A DNA stretch of 33,579 nt from Bacteroidales bacterium (lineage in GTDB: Bacteria > Bacteroidota > Bacteroidia > Bacteroidales > Muribaculaceae), in contig SFEA01000025.1 of assembly GCA_004557385.1 (NCBI GenBank), positions 1 to 33,579 on the forward strand. Direction: 5' to 3'. The position numbers and the translations under genes were made by a program. Below, in pieces: positions 16,519 to 25,338 of this stretch; the first letter of the stretch is position 1, and each line of letters begins with the position of its first letter. The notes below the pieces were generated by a model. That model did no database searches and was not told the origin of the DNA. It was given only the letters and a program-made list of their open reading frames with translations.

Positions 16519-18969
16519 TTAAGATAGTTCAACAATGGTTATGCCAGCGCCGCCGAGCTGAATGTGCTCGTCGCGATAGCTTTTCACACCAGGCACGGTG
16601 TCGAGGTATTGGCGAATGAGCGTGCGCAAAACACCGGTGCCAGTTCCGTGAAGAATTCTCACCTGCTTTGAGCCAAACTGTATGGCGTCGTCAATAAAAT
16701 AAGTTATTGCCTGAATAGCCTCGTCGCCACGCATTCCGCGCACATCGATGTCGGGGTGGAAGTTGAGTTGACGTTGGCGAATGGCGTCGGAAGTGGCTTG
16801 AGTAACAGCCGATGGCTTCACCTGTTTGTCGGGTTTTCGCATTGTGGGCTTGAGCTTAGCCAGCGGAGTGCGGGTTTTGAAGCCGCCCATAGCCACAATC
16901 GCGTTCTTCCCTTCGATGGCAATTATTTCGCCAACCGAATTCGACCCGTCGATAGTAACAGCATCGCCCACCGCCAGCTTCTCGGTTGGCTTGGGCTTGA
17001 TGGCATCTGCCGAAGTGCTTTTGCGCGAGCCTTTGCGAGTAGGCAGCGGAGCAAACTTGCCCTCAGTTGCCGATTCGGTGTCCTGATGTATGCGCTGCTT
17101 GAATTCGTCGAGCTGTTGGCGCAACACCTTGGTGCGTTCGCGCTCGGCTTGCGCGGTTTTAATTTCGCGAATGGTACGCTCGATGTTGGCATTGGTGGTT
17201 GCCAGAATATCCTTAGCCTCAGCTTTTGCAGCGTGAATGATTTCGCGCTGAGTGGCGCGTATGTCTTGCAGCCGGGCGTTGTATTGCTCGGCAATCTCGT
17301 CGATGCGCTTTTCCTTATTGTGAATTTCCTGTCGTTTGTTTTCCCAATATTTGCGGTCGCGAGCGATGTCAAGCAGATATTTGTCCATATTTATGTAGTC
17401 GCTGCCAACAATTTGCGAAGCCTCGTCGATAACCTCGGCAGGGAGGCCTATCTTTCGGGCAATCTCAATGGCAAACGAACTGCCTGGATAGCCCACCGAA
17501 AGCTGGAATAAAGGCTGCATTTTCTGGCGGTCGTAGAGCATGGCACCGTTTATCAGTCCCTCGGTTTCGTCAGCGTAATGCTTGAGATTTTGATAGTGAG
17601 TGGTGATTATTCCAAACACCTTCTTTGCGTTGAGTTGATGCAGAATAGCTTGAGCAAGAGCGGCTCCGATTTGTGGCTCGGTGCCACTGCCGAACTCGTC
17701 GATGAGTATTAGCGAAGTGTTTGAGGCACGGCTAATCATCGTCTTCATGTTGTAGAGGTGCGAGCTGTAGGTGCTGAGGTCGTTCTCAATTGACTGCTGG
17801 TCGCCGATGTCGATGAATATGCTTTGGAAAATGCCGATGTGAGAATTTGCATAGACGGGAGGCAGCAAGCCGCACTGCGTCATATATTGCACCATTCCCA
17901 CCGTTTTCAGACACACCGATTTGCCGCCGGCATTCGGTCCGGAAATCACCAGAATTCGATTCTTGCGGTTAAGTTCCACGTTGAGTGGCACCACTTGCTT
18001 ATCCTGTGCCTTAAGCGCCAACAGCAAGCCGGGATGCACTGCGTGATAAAGTTCGATTTGTGCCTTCCGTTCGAGGTGTGGCATCGAGGCTTCAATATCG
18101 ATGGCAAACAGCGCTTTTGCGCGGATGAAATCGATTAGCCCAAGCAAGTTGTACGTGGCGAGCATGTTGTCGATTTCAGGGCGGATGCTGTCGGTTATTC
18201 GGCAAAGAATCCTAATCACCTCGCGGCGGATTTCTGCTTCGAGAGCACGAATGTTGTTGTTTGCTTCAACAATCTCTGCAGGTTCGATGAAAACAGTTCG
18301 TCCGGTTGCCGACTCGTCGTGAACGATTCCCGGAATCTTTCGCTTGTGCATAGGCGATACAGGCAACACCAAGCGCCCGTCGCGCATCGACGGTGTGGCG
18401 TCTTTGTCGAGATAGCCATCTTGTCGGGCGCGCGAAATCACGCTGCGCATAATGCTGCTCACGCTTTGCGTTTGGCTCTGCAACTTGCTTCGCAAATCCA
18501 TCAGCTCGGCTGATGCCGAGTCCTTCACGTTGCCGTAGCGGTCGAGCGTTTGGTCGATTGTTTGGGCAATGACGTCGAAACGCTGCATCTGTCGGGCAAC
18601 CTCGCCAAGCGCGGGATATGGCTGCTGTTCATCGTCGCTCACAAGAAAACGTCGGACCTCGGCAATGGTGCGCAGTGAACGCGCTATGTCGAACAGATTG
18701 GGTTCGGTGATGTATGTGCCAGCTTTGCGCGCAGCCTTTAGGGCGCCACGCACATCGATGAAATGGTTCACAGGAAACTCCTTGCCGCTTGAAATGATGC
18801 CCAGCATCTCGTTGGTCTGGGCAAGCCAAGTCTGCACTTCTTCGTATCGGCTTGAGAAATGCATATTTTCGCAATGGGCTGCGCCAAGCGAGCTAAGCAG
18901 ACGGCGGCTCACTTCGTTGCGCACCACATCGAAACCTATCTTCGTTTCAAAATTCTTAGGATAAATCAT
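16519..18969 (-). CDS. mutS2: MutS2 family ATPase/Smr endonuclease
   Basis: An 816-residue MutS2, normal length. It begins MIYPKNFETKIGFD, as in other Bacteroidota MutS2 proteins, which supports this ATG. Residues ~1-300 are the MutS core/clamp region, without the mismatch-binding domain I of MutS. The ATPase carries Walker A GPNAGGKS (344-351) and Walker B LILIDEFGSGTEP (420-432). A charged coiled coil lies near 520-640, then a KOW-like linker, and the Smr nuclease domain covers 738-816 with IDVRG (741-745) and HGTGTG (774-779). The first Smr motif is usually written LDLRG; I741/V743 are conservative changes. MutS2 proteins suppress recombination or rescue collided ribosomes, depending on species. 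A -7 box lies only 4 nt before the ATG, so the mRNA may be leaderless. NPP follows after 30 nt. Confidence 0.95.
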   Translation of the reverse strand: MIYPKNFETKIGFDVVRNEVSRRLLSSLGAAHCENMHFSSRYEEVQTWLAQTNEMLGIISSGKEFPVNHFIDVRGALKAARKAGTYITEPNLFDIARSLRTIAEVRRFLVSDDEQQPYPALGEVARQMQRFDVIAQTIDQTLDRYGNVKDSASAELMDLRSKLQSQTQSVSSIMRSVISRARQDGYLDKDATPSMRDGRLVLPVSPMHKRKIPGIVHDESATGRTVFIEPAEIVEANNNIRALEAEIRREVIRILCRITDSIRPEIDNMLATYNLLGLIDFIRAKALFAIDIEASMPHLERKAQIELYHAVHPGLLLALKAQDKQVVPLNVELNRKNRILVISGPNAGGKSVCLKTVGMVQYMTQCGLLPPVYANSHIGIFQSIFIDIGDQQSIENDLSTYSSHLYNMKTMISRASNTSLILIDEFGSGTEPQIGAALAQAILHQLNAKKVFGIITTHYQNLKHYADETEGLINGAMLYDRQKMQPLFQLSVGYPGSSFAIEIARKIGLPAEVIDEASQIVGSDYINMDKYLLDIARDRKYWENKRQEIHNKEKRIDEIAEQYNARLQDIRATQREIIHAAKAEAKDILATTNANIERTIREIKTAQAERERTKVLRQQLDEFKQRIHQDTESATEGKFAPLPTRKGSRKSTSADAIKPKPTEKLAVGDAVTIDGSNSVGEIIAIEGKNAIVAMGGFKTRTPLAKLKPTMRKPDKQVKPSAVTQATSDAIRQRQLNFHPDIDVRGMRGDEAIQAITYFIDDAIQFGSKQVRILHGTGTGVLRTLIRQYLDTVPGVKSYRDEHIQLGGAGITIVELS

Positions 18970-19336
18970 TGTGCAAAGTTAATCAGAAAGTTGCAATCAT
19001 AACGATTGTAGCTCAACAAAAAATATTTTTGTGATTCTTTGATGCGCAGTTAAATCGGCTTTCTGCAATGCTCCGCGGCATGGTAAACCATAGCGGCGAA
19101 ATATTTTCCTGAAAAATTTCTAAAACTCTATGTTATACCGAATTAATTTCATATATTTGTATAAAATTTATGCGATGTCGTTCTGCTTTTTTGAAATTAA
19201 GAAGATAGAATGGCATGTGGCAAGCATCGGCAAGGCAATGTTTTTTATGGTGCTGCCGACTGCAATGAATAGTGCTTTTTGTAGATTGTTAATCAATCTT
19301 TTGTTAATATTTTTATTTATTTTTAAAGACCTAATT
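18970..19336. other. Intergenic region upstream of mutS2 and the 105-aa gene
   Basis: This 367-bp stretch contains the mutS2 -7 box (18974-18981), a small hairpin (CCGC 19073-19076 with GCGG 19093-19096, inner ATGG/CCAT), an isolated TATATTTG (19152-19159) without a -33 partner, and an operator-like inverted repeat AGATTG-TTAAT-CAATCT (19283-19299). The reading frame is open from 19130, but the translated part before 19337 looks like random low-complexity AT-rich sequence. Confidence 0.5.
18974..18981 (-). promoter_or_regulatory. -7 box immediately upstream of mutS2
   Basis: The minus strand reads TAACTTTG, then CACA, then the mutS2 ATG. A start 5-8 nt after the -7 box would place the first transcribed base at or inside the start codon. 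No convincing TTTG -33 box is visible at the usual distance. Confidence 0.5.
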
Positions 19337-19654
19337 ATGAGCAAGATTTTAAATTACCAAGTTGATGCCGTTGCGTCAAGCGAAAAAATGGGCATCTCCA
19401 AGATGAATTTGTTGAGAATCGGTTCGCAGTCGTTCGTTTACGTTTTGGCTGTTTCGATTGCCATTGCCATGACGTGGCTTTTGCCTGCAGTCTACGAGGG
19501 TGCCAATGGCGAGCAAATTGCTGAACTCCAAATCAACGGGCAGAAAGCCAACTCGATAATGGTGGCGAGCGCAAATGCCAATGGACAAATGGGGCATTTT
19601 TCTTCCAGCACTACTGCATCGTTGCATGAATCGGGCTTAATAGCTGGCAGATAA
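19337..19654 (+). CDS. Small single-helix membrane protein of unknown function
   Basis: The frame is open from 19130, but the first plausible protein start is ATG 19337, giving 105 residues beginning MSKILNYQVDAV. One hydrophobic helix lies at ~32-50 (VYVLAVSIAIAMTWLLP), with a short soluble N terminus and a Ser/Ala-rich C-terminal tail ending SGLIAGR. I recognise no family. It stands alone between divergent mutS2 and the 5'-nucleotidase, with an inverted repeat (19283-19299) ~40 nt upstream that could be an operator. It could be a small envelope protein or a spurious frame; the helix and its sensible position relative to the ATG favour a real gene. Confidence 0.45.
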   Translation: MSKILNYQVDAVASSEKMGISKMNLLRIGSQSFVYVLAVSIAIAMTWLLPAVYEGANGEQIAELQINGQKANSIMVASANANGQMGHFSSSTTASLHESGLIAGR

Positions 19655-19766
19655 TTCCATAATTTTAACGTCAATCATTGTTAGTGATTTGATTTTATAG
19701 CAAATAATTTTTGTTTGTAGAATGTAGGTGCGCAGAGCGGTGAATGTGGCTTTGCGAGGTTTATGT

Positions 19767-19800
19767 TTTGTGCTTATTTCGAAAAAAAATGTTATCTTCG
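19767..19800 (+). promoter_or_regulatory. Candidate promoter of the 5'-nucleotidase gene
   Basis: TTTG (19767-19770) and TATCTTCG (19793-19800), a one-base variant of the -7 consensus, are 22 nt apart. Transcription from ~19806 would begin after the ATG at 19763, supporting the GTG at 19829 as the translation start. Confidence 0.5.
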
Positions 19801-19828
19801 CAGACGATTAACAAAGAATTTTAATAAG

Positions 19829-21589
19829 GTGAAACGATATTTTATTCTTTCAATGGCATTATTTGCAGTGGCAATGTTCTCGTCGGCAAAGCAGCGTGTA
19901 GTGACTATTAATTTGGTTCACACCTCGGATGTGCACGGCAATTGTTTTCCGTATAACTTCATCGAGCATAAGGCTTGGGGCGGAAGTTATTCGCGCATAA
20001 GCAGTTTTGTGAAGCAGCAGCGAGGCATCTACGGAAAAAACGTTGTGCTGCTCGACAACGGCGATGTGCTTCAGGGACAACCAACAGCTTATTATTATAA
20101 TTTTATCGACACTAAAAGTAAGCATCTGTTTGCTGAGGTGCTAAACTATTTGCAATACGATGCAGGAAACATCGGCAACCACGACGTGGAAACAGGGCAT
20201 GCTGTTTACGACCGATGGATTAAGCAATGTCACATGCCCATTTTGGGAGCTAACACAATCGACGTGAAGACAGGCAAACCCTATTTACCGCCTTACACCA
20301 TCATCAAGCGCGATGGCGTGAAAATTGCGGTGCTGGGCTTGATTACGCCCGCCATCCCGGCTTGGCTTGCCGAGAACCTGTGGGAAGGACTTCGCTTCGA
20401 CGACATGGTGGAAACTGCACGTAAATGGGTGCCGATAATTAAAGAAAAGGAACGCCCCGATTTGCTTGTGGGCTTGTTTCATTCGGGGCAGGACTCGTCG
20501 CGCGGCGTAACTGGATATGTTGAGCATGCTTCGCTTGAGATTGCTCGAAATGTACCGGGCTTCGACATAGTGCTGTTTGGACACGACCATCAAACCGAAT
20601 TTAAAACCATCACAAATTGTGTAGGCGAGCAAGTAACAGTTGCCAACCCGGCAAGCAACGGTGTGGCTGCAAGCAACATCAAGGTGGAGTTTACGCTCGA
20701 GGGAAAGCGGGTTGTTGCCAAAACCATCAGTGGATGTGTGGAGAATATGGCCAAATATGCCCCCGACCCACAGTTCGTTGCTCATTTTGCAAAACAATAC
20801 TTCGATGTAAAGAACTTTGTTTCGGAAAAGATTGGCTACAACACCACAGCCATAACCACTCGCGATGCCTATTTTGGCTCGTCGGCGTTCATCGATTTTG
20901 TTCATGATGTGCAGATGAGCATTGCCAATGCCGAAGTTTCTTTTGCGGCGCCCCTGTCGTTTGATGCCGAAATCAGGCAAGGCGACATTTTCATGAGCGA
21001 TATGTTCAACTTAATGAAGTATGAAAATATGCTTTACGCCATGACTCTAACAGGCAAAGAGATTAAAGATTATCTTGAATACTCCTATTATATATGGACG
21101 GTGCAAATGCAGTCGGCCGACGACCATCTGCTGTGGTTCAAACCGGCGAAGACTGAGGGCGATGCCAGCCGTGCGCAATTCCAACATGAGAGTTTCAATT
21201 TCGATTCGGCTGCAGGCATTTGCTACACCGTTGACGTCACCAAGCCTCGTGGCGAGAAAATTGCCATACAAAGCATGGCAGACGGCACGCCGTTCGACAT
21301 GAACAAGACCTATCGTGTGGCAATCAATTCATATCGCGGCAACGGCGGCGGTGCATTGCTCACTGTTGGTGCCGGCATCCCTAAGGAGGAATTGAAGAAT
21401 CGCATCGTGTTCTCTACCGACAAAGATTTGCGTTACTATATGCTACAGTACATCAGGCAACAAGGCACCATTTCGCCAAAGGCGCACAACAATTGGCGCT
21501 TCGTGCCAGCCGAGATTGTTGAACCGGCTATAAAACGCGACTACCAACGCCTGTTCGGTGCCGGTAGTCAAAAAAAGAATGTTGAGTGA
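19829..21589 (+). CDS. Secreted 5'-nucleotidase / 2',3'-cyclic phosphodiesterase family protein
   Basis: A 586-residue UshA-like protein from GTG 19829. The signal peptide then begins cleanly as (M)KRYFILSMALFAVAMFSSA, whereas the longer frame from 19763 would put 22 odd residues before it and start upstream of the promoter. The N-terminal metallophosphatase domain shows the metal motifs DVH (34-36), NGD (77-79), GNHD (116-119) and FGHDHQ. The C-terminal 5_nucleotid_C domain (~340-560) has the substrate-binding YRVAINSYRGNGGG stretch. It should dephosphorylate nucleotides in the periplasm for nucleoside and phosphate uptake. It is convergent with the PepSY-like lipoprotein gene 33 nt beyond its stop. 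Confidence 0.88.
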   Translation: MKRYFILSMALFAVAMFSSAKQRVVTINLVHTSDVHGNCFPYNFIEHKAWGGSYSRISSFVKQQRGIYGKNVVLLDNGDVLQGQPTAYYYNFIDTKSKHLFAEVLNYLQYDAGNIGNHDVETGHAVYDRWIKQCHMPILGANTIDVKTGKPYLPPYTIIKRDGVKIAVLGLITPAIPAWLAENLWEGLRFDDMVETARKWVPIIKEKERPDLLVGLFHSGQDSSRGVTGYVEHASLEIARNVPGFDIVLFGHDHQTEFKTITNCVGEQVTVANPASNGVAASNIKVEFTLEGKRVVAKTISGCVENMAKYAPDPQFVAHFAKQYFDVKNFVSEKIGYNTTAITTRDAYFGSSAFIDFVHDVQMSIANAEVSFAAPLSFDAEIRQGDIFMSDMFNLMKYENMLYAMTLTGKEIKDYLEYSYYIWTVQMQSADDHLLWFKPAKTEGDASRAQFQHESFNFDSAAGICYTVDVTKPRGEKIAIQSMADGTPFDMNKTYRVAINSYRGNGGGALLTVGAGIPKEELKNRIVFSTDKDLRYYMLQYIRQQGTISPKAHNNWRFVPAEIVEPAIKRDYQRLFGAGSQKKNVE

Positions 21590-21622
21590 TTCTATTAGCT
21601 TTGTAGTGTGAATGGCTTGGGA

Positions 21623-22048
21623 TTAGATAACTTCACCCTCGCTCGTGAACACAATTTCGAGTCCGTCGCTGAGCGTTACGCGCATCAGCCCCGTTGATAT
21701 GTCGCGTTCAATCATTGCAATTTTCTTTTCGGGATATATTTCATGCAGATAGACTTGAGCAGGGAACGGGAGTACCTTCGGTTCAACGCTTTCGCCTTGT
21801 TTGGCTTGCACTTTCATCCACATTCCGTCGCTGTTGAATTGCAGCTGTGTGCCACTCACGAGCGCCACTTTGTAAACGGCAGCGCTGTCGTTAGTCACTT
21901 CGGTTATTTGCGCATTGGCATAGTTTTGACTCAGAAACATTTGCGCCAAATCGGGCAGTTCCACCTGCGACGGCTTGCCGCCGCCATTGCAAGCTGTCAT
22001 AACAACCGTCAGGGCTGCAGCTGCCAAGGTTTTTGATATTCTTTTCAT
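21623..22048 (-). CDS. PepSY-like (DUF2874) periplasmic lipoprotein
   Basis: A 141-residue protein with a lipoprotein signal ending MTAC (Cys20), followed by a Gly/Lys linker. Two related ~55-residue units follow, each with a hydrophobic start, LP.. helix and a terminal F.S.G..M or FTSEGE strand hairpin. This is the pattern of the Bacteroidota PepSY-like/BLIP-like small lipoproteins. The family is thought to bind or inhibit partners in the periplasm, but no enzymatic function is known. It lies 33 nt downstream of the GH20 hexosaminidase on the same strand and probably shares its transcript; whether the two proteins interact is not known. Confidence 0.75.
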   Translation of the reverse strand: MKRISKTLAAAALTVVMTACNGGGKPSQVELPDLAQMFLSQNYANAQITEVTNDSAAVYKVALVSGTQLQFNSDGMWMKVQAKQGESVEPKVLPFPAQVYLHEIYPEKKIAMIERDISTGLMRVTLSDGLEIVFTSEGEVI

Positions 22049-22081
22049 TTTATTATTGTTTTAGAAATTGTTGCAGGGCGA

Positions 22082-23704
22082 TTAATCGGGAAGCAAATCT
22101 TTACGATAGCGATAGCCTCGTGCTGCGTAGATGTGCTGCATGTGACGCAGGCGTTCAACAAACGAGTCGAGGTTGCGCAAGTCGCGTCGCGTCCATTGCA
22201 CTTCGCAAAGAGCAGCTAAGCGTGGCAATAATTCCCACTCCAGTTTTTCGCCGTCCTTCACCCATTCAGTCCAAATGCACCCTTCAGCACCAATAATGAG
22301 TGATGTTTCATCGGGCGACTGAAGTTTATCGCTCACAGGGTCGAGTTCGTAGACGTGCTTCAAACTTTCGATGCCGGTGAGTTTGTTCCAATGGCGATTG
22401 CTGAAATAGAAATTGGAGATTGGGCAGACGATGGTGTTGTGACCTTGGCGTGCGGCGCGAACCGACGCGTCGACGCTGGTCCAAGCCAGCACTGTGGCAG
22501 TCTTCGATGGACACCCTTCGAGAATCTCGTCCCAGCCCATCATTTTCTTGCCACGGCTGTTTATCACCTTTTCCAGTTCTGCCATCATCCACGTTTGAAG
22601 CTGGTCCTCTTTGCTGTGGCCTTCGATATCCTTCAACCCCAGTTCTGTGATTTTTGCTTGACATTTCGGGCAGTTTTTCCAAATCTTTTTGGGGCACTCG
22701 TCGCCACCGATGTGGATGTATTCCGAGGGGAAAATGTCCATAATTTCTTGCAACACATCTTTGGCGAACTGCATTGTGGCATTGTTGCCACCACACAATA
22801 CATCGTCGAACACGCCGTAGCGGGTAGCCACCTCATACGGGCCGCCGGTGCAGCCAAGCTCGGGGTAGGAAGCCAATGCAGCAAGCATGTGGCCGGGCAG
22901 GTCAATTTCAGGAATCACAGTGATATAGCGTTCGGCAGCATAGGCGATTACCTGTCGAGCTTCGTCTTGGGTGTAGAATCCGCTCACAGGAATGCCGTCG
23001 AAATTGTTCCCGCCGGCTTCGGTGATTGATTCCTTTCGCCACGAACCTACTTGGGTGAGTTTTGGGTATTTCTTAATTTCTATTCTCCATCCTTGGTCGT
23101 CGGTCAAGTGCCAATGAAAATAGTTGATGTTGTGCAGCGCCAGCATGTCAATGACACATTTAATATAGTCGACGCCAAAAAAATGTCGGCTTTCGTCAAT
23201 CATAAAGCCACGATAGGCAAAACGAGGACTGTCGGAAATCTGCACGGCAGGCAACGTCACCTTCTTGATGTTTTGGCAATTGGCGGGCAATGCTTTGATG
23301 ATTGTTTGAATGCCGTAGAACACAGCCTTTGCCGAACCGCCTTTAACTATGACGCTTCGCGAATCGGCTTTGATGGAATATTGTTCGTCAGCCAATGTGT
23401 AGTCGAGCGAAAGCACAACTTCGCCACGGCGTTTCTTGGAGCTTTCGGTCATGGCGATGTTCACGGCATTAGCAACACCATTGATGAGCATGCGAGCATT
23501 TCGGTGCATGTTCTCGCTCTCGTTGCCTGTTTCGGAAACTCGCACTGTGCAGCCGTCTTTCAGGGTGAAACCTTTAGCTTTAATTTCGTTCACCTGACTG
23601 GGTAGAGGGATGATGTTCCAGTTGCCGGTTGAAACTTCGGCAGCAACAATGTGCTGTGCCCAAAGGCAGATAGCGCAAAGCAAAACAACGATTCTGTTTG
23701 TCAT
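22082..23704 (-). CDS. Secreted GH20 beta-N-acetylhexosaminidase
   Basis: A 540-residue glycoside hydrolase family 20 enzyme. A signal peptide covers ~1-22 (ending VAA). A GH20b-like alpha/beta domain spans ~30-155, and the TIM barrel begins at ~160 (RFAYRGFMIDESRHFF). Barrel motifs include FHWHLTDDQGWRIEI (196-210), PEIDLPGH (265-272) and the catalytic HIGGDECP pair Asp335-Glu336. A Cys-rich NCPKCQ follows at 344-349, and LAWTSVD lines the active site. It removes terminal beta-GlcNAc/GalNAc from host or bacterial glycans in the periplasm or at the cell surface. The PepSY-like lipoprotein gene follows. The region upstream (23705-23944) is shared with the divergent antiporter gene and holds no strong promoter for this strand. 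Confidence 0.95.
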   Translation of the reverse strand: MTNRIVVLLCAICLWAQHIVAAEVSTGNWNIIPLPSQVNEIKAKGFTLKDGCTVRVSETGNESENMHRNARMLINGVANAVNIAMTESSKKRRGEVVLSLDYTLADEQYSIKADSRSVIVKGGSAKAVFYGIQTIIKALPANCQNIKKVTLPAVQISDSPRFAYRGFMIDESRHFFGVDYIKCVIDMLALHNINYFHWHLTDDQGWRIEIKKYPKLTQVGSWRKESITEAGGNNFDGIPVSGFYTQDEARQVIAYAAERYITVIPEIDLPGHMLAALASYPELGCTGGPYEVATRYGVFDDVLCGGNNATMQFAKDVLQEIMDIFPSEYIHIGGDECPKKIWKNCPKCQAKITELGLKDIEGHSKEDQLQTWMMAELEKVINSRGKKMMGWDEILEGCPSKTATVLAWTSVDASVRAARQGHNTIVCPISNFYFSNRHWNKLTGIESLKHVYELDPVSDKLQSPDETSLIIGAEGCIWTEWVKDGEKLEWELLPRLAALCEVQWTRRDLRNLDSFVERLRHMQHIYAARGYRYRKDLLPD

Positions 23705-23903
23705 AATAGAAAATGGGAAATGTTGGGTTTTTATAATAGTATTTCGGCTTAAATGCAGCCATAAGGCTTGTGAATGCGAAATTACAAAATATTTCCGAAG
23801 ATAGTGGCAAAACTCTTACCAAAATTAATGGAGTTGTTGGACAATTGTTTGCAAAAGATTGTGTGCAAGCAGGCTCTGAGGCAAAACCTTTTGTTTTTTT
23901 TGT

Positions 23904-23934
23904 TTTGCGTACCACTCCATTTGCACTATCTTTG
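23904..23934 (+). promoter_or_regulatory. Consensus promoter of the NhaC-family antiporter gene
   Basis: TTTG (23904-23907) and TATCTTTG (23927-23934) are separated by 19 nt. Transcription would start near 23940, only a few bases before the ATG at 23945. This excludes the upstream in-frame ATG at 23774 as the main start. Confidence 0.75.
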
Positions 23935-23944
23935 CAGAGTAGTT

Positions 23945-25270
23945 ATGGAAGAGAAAGAAAACAAAGAACGTGTAGCATCGCGGCGAGGGCTTCTTGCCAT
24001 ATCGCCGATAGCGGTGTTTTTGCTGCTATATGTGGCAACGAGTTTGGTGATAGGTGATTTTTATGGAATGCCGTTGTCGCTGGCGTTTATTGTGGCATCG
24101 ATATGGGCAATTGTCACCACACGTGGAGTGTCGTTGAGCGAACGGCTGACGATATTTTCGCGCGGAGCTGCCGATGGCGATGTCATGCAGATGATATGGA
24201 TTTTTGTGCTTGCGGGAGCATTCTCGGCGCTTGCCAAAGGTGTAGGAGCAATTGATGCTGTGGTTGGAGTCACGTTGTGGTTGTTGCCAATGGAGTGGCT
24301 CATACCCAGCCTGTTCACGGCAGTGTGCTTCGTGTCGCTGAGCATAGGCACTTCGGTGGGCACGGTGGTGGCACTCACGCCGTTGGCAGTGCAACTTGCC
24401 AATGCCACAGGCGGAAGTGTGCCGTTCTTTGTGGCAGTGGTGCTTTGCGGCTCGTTTTTCGGCGATAACTTGAGCTTTATTTCCGACACCACCATTGCAG
24501 CCACGCGTTCGCAACGGTGCAAGATGCGCGACAAGTTTCGCGCCAATTTGTTCATTGCTGTTCCGGCTGCGCTGATTGCTGTTGTGGCTTTTTCGATGGC
24601 TGGCGATTTTCATGCCGGTGGCATTGACGCTGTTTCCGCCAACAAATGGCTTGTTGTGCCGTATTTGCTGGTGATTGCGGCTGCGGTGTTAGGCGTGAAT
24701 GTGATGGCAGTGCTGTGCCTTGGCATAGTGTCGAGTATTGTTATTGCATTGCTTTGCACCGATTATGGCTTGATGGAGATGTGCACAATGATGGGTGGCG
24801 GCATTGATGGTATGGGAAATTTGATTATTATCACTTTGCTGGCATCGGCATTGCTTGCCGTGATACGCTACAATGGAGGCATCAGATATTTGATTGAAGT
24901 GATTACACGGCGCATCAGTGGTGTGCGTGGTGCGCAAGCATGCATCTCGGTGCTTGTGGCATTTGTTAATGTGTGCACCGCCAACAACACTGTTGCAATC
25001 ATTTCGGTGGGAGAGATTGCCCGTCGATTGGGCACACAATTTGGTGTTGACCCGCGCAAGGTGGCAAGCTTGCTCGACACCTGCTCGTGCATTGTGCAAT
25101 GTGTGATTCCTTACGGGGCGCAAACTCTGCTTGCTGCCGGTATTGCCAAGGTGAGTCCTGTGGCGTTTTTCCCATATTTGTATTATGCGTGGGCGCTGGC
25201 GTTGATGGTGATTGCTTCGATTGTGTTCCGCTTTCCACGCCATTGCAGCAGCGGCGCTGCTAAGGCATGA
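23945..25270 (+). CDS. NhaC-family Na+/H+ antiporter-like transporter
   Basis: A 441-residue polytopic inner-membrane protein. The frame is open from 23774, but the first 57 codons there cross the promoter and do not resemble a transporter; ATG 23945 (MEEKENKERV) gives a charged cytoplasmic start followed at once by the first helix. About 11-12 hydrophobic segments follow. The conserved core contains SLSIGTSVGTVVALTPLAV and GSFFGDNLSFISDTTIAAT, the latter a hallmark of the NhaC/Na+:H+ antiporter superfamily. Near the end are NVCTANNTVAII and SLLDTCSCIVQCVIPYGAQ. It probably exchanges Na+ for H+ or transports an organic acid or amino acid; related families are hard to separate by eye. No partner gene is adjacent; rarA follows after 68 nt. 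Confidence 0.85.
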   Translation: MEEKENKERVASRRGLLAISPIAVFLLLYVATSLVIGDFYGMPLSLAFIVASIWAIVTTRGVSLSERLTIFSRGAADGDVMQMIWIFVLAGAFSALAKGVGAIDAVVGVTLWLLPMEWLIPSLFTAVCFVSLSIGTSVGTVVALTPLAVQLANATGGSVPFFVAVVLCGSFFGDNLSFISDTTIAATRSQRCKMRDKFRANLFIAVPAALIAVVAFSMAGDFHAGGIDAVSANKWLVVPYLLVIAAAVLGVNVMAVLCLGIVSSIVIALLCTDYGLMEMCTMMGGGIDGMGNLIIITLLASALLAVIRYNGGIRYLIEVITRRISGVRGAQACISVLVAFVNVCTANNTVAIISVGEIARRLGTQFGVDPRKVASLLDTCSCIVQCVIPYGAQTLLAAGIAKVSPVAFFPYLYYAWALALMVIASIVFRFPRHCSSGAAKA

Positions 25271-25338
25271 ATTGTTTGCGTGCGTGCGCGTAAGTTTTAT
25301 AAGAAGATAATACATTAAAAAATATAATAAATAGCATT

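Noticed and set aside
19763..19828. ATG 19763 as start of the 5'-nucleotidase
   Set aside because: It would precede the likely transcription start and place 22 non-signal residues before a clean signal peptide that starts at GTG 19829.
23774..23944. ATG 23774 as start of the NhaC-family transporter
   Set aside because: The segment contains a consensus promoter and does not resemble a transporter N terminus.
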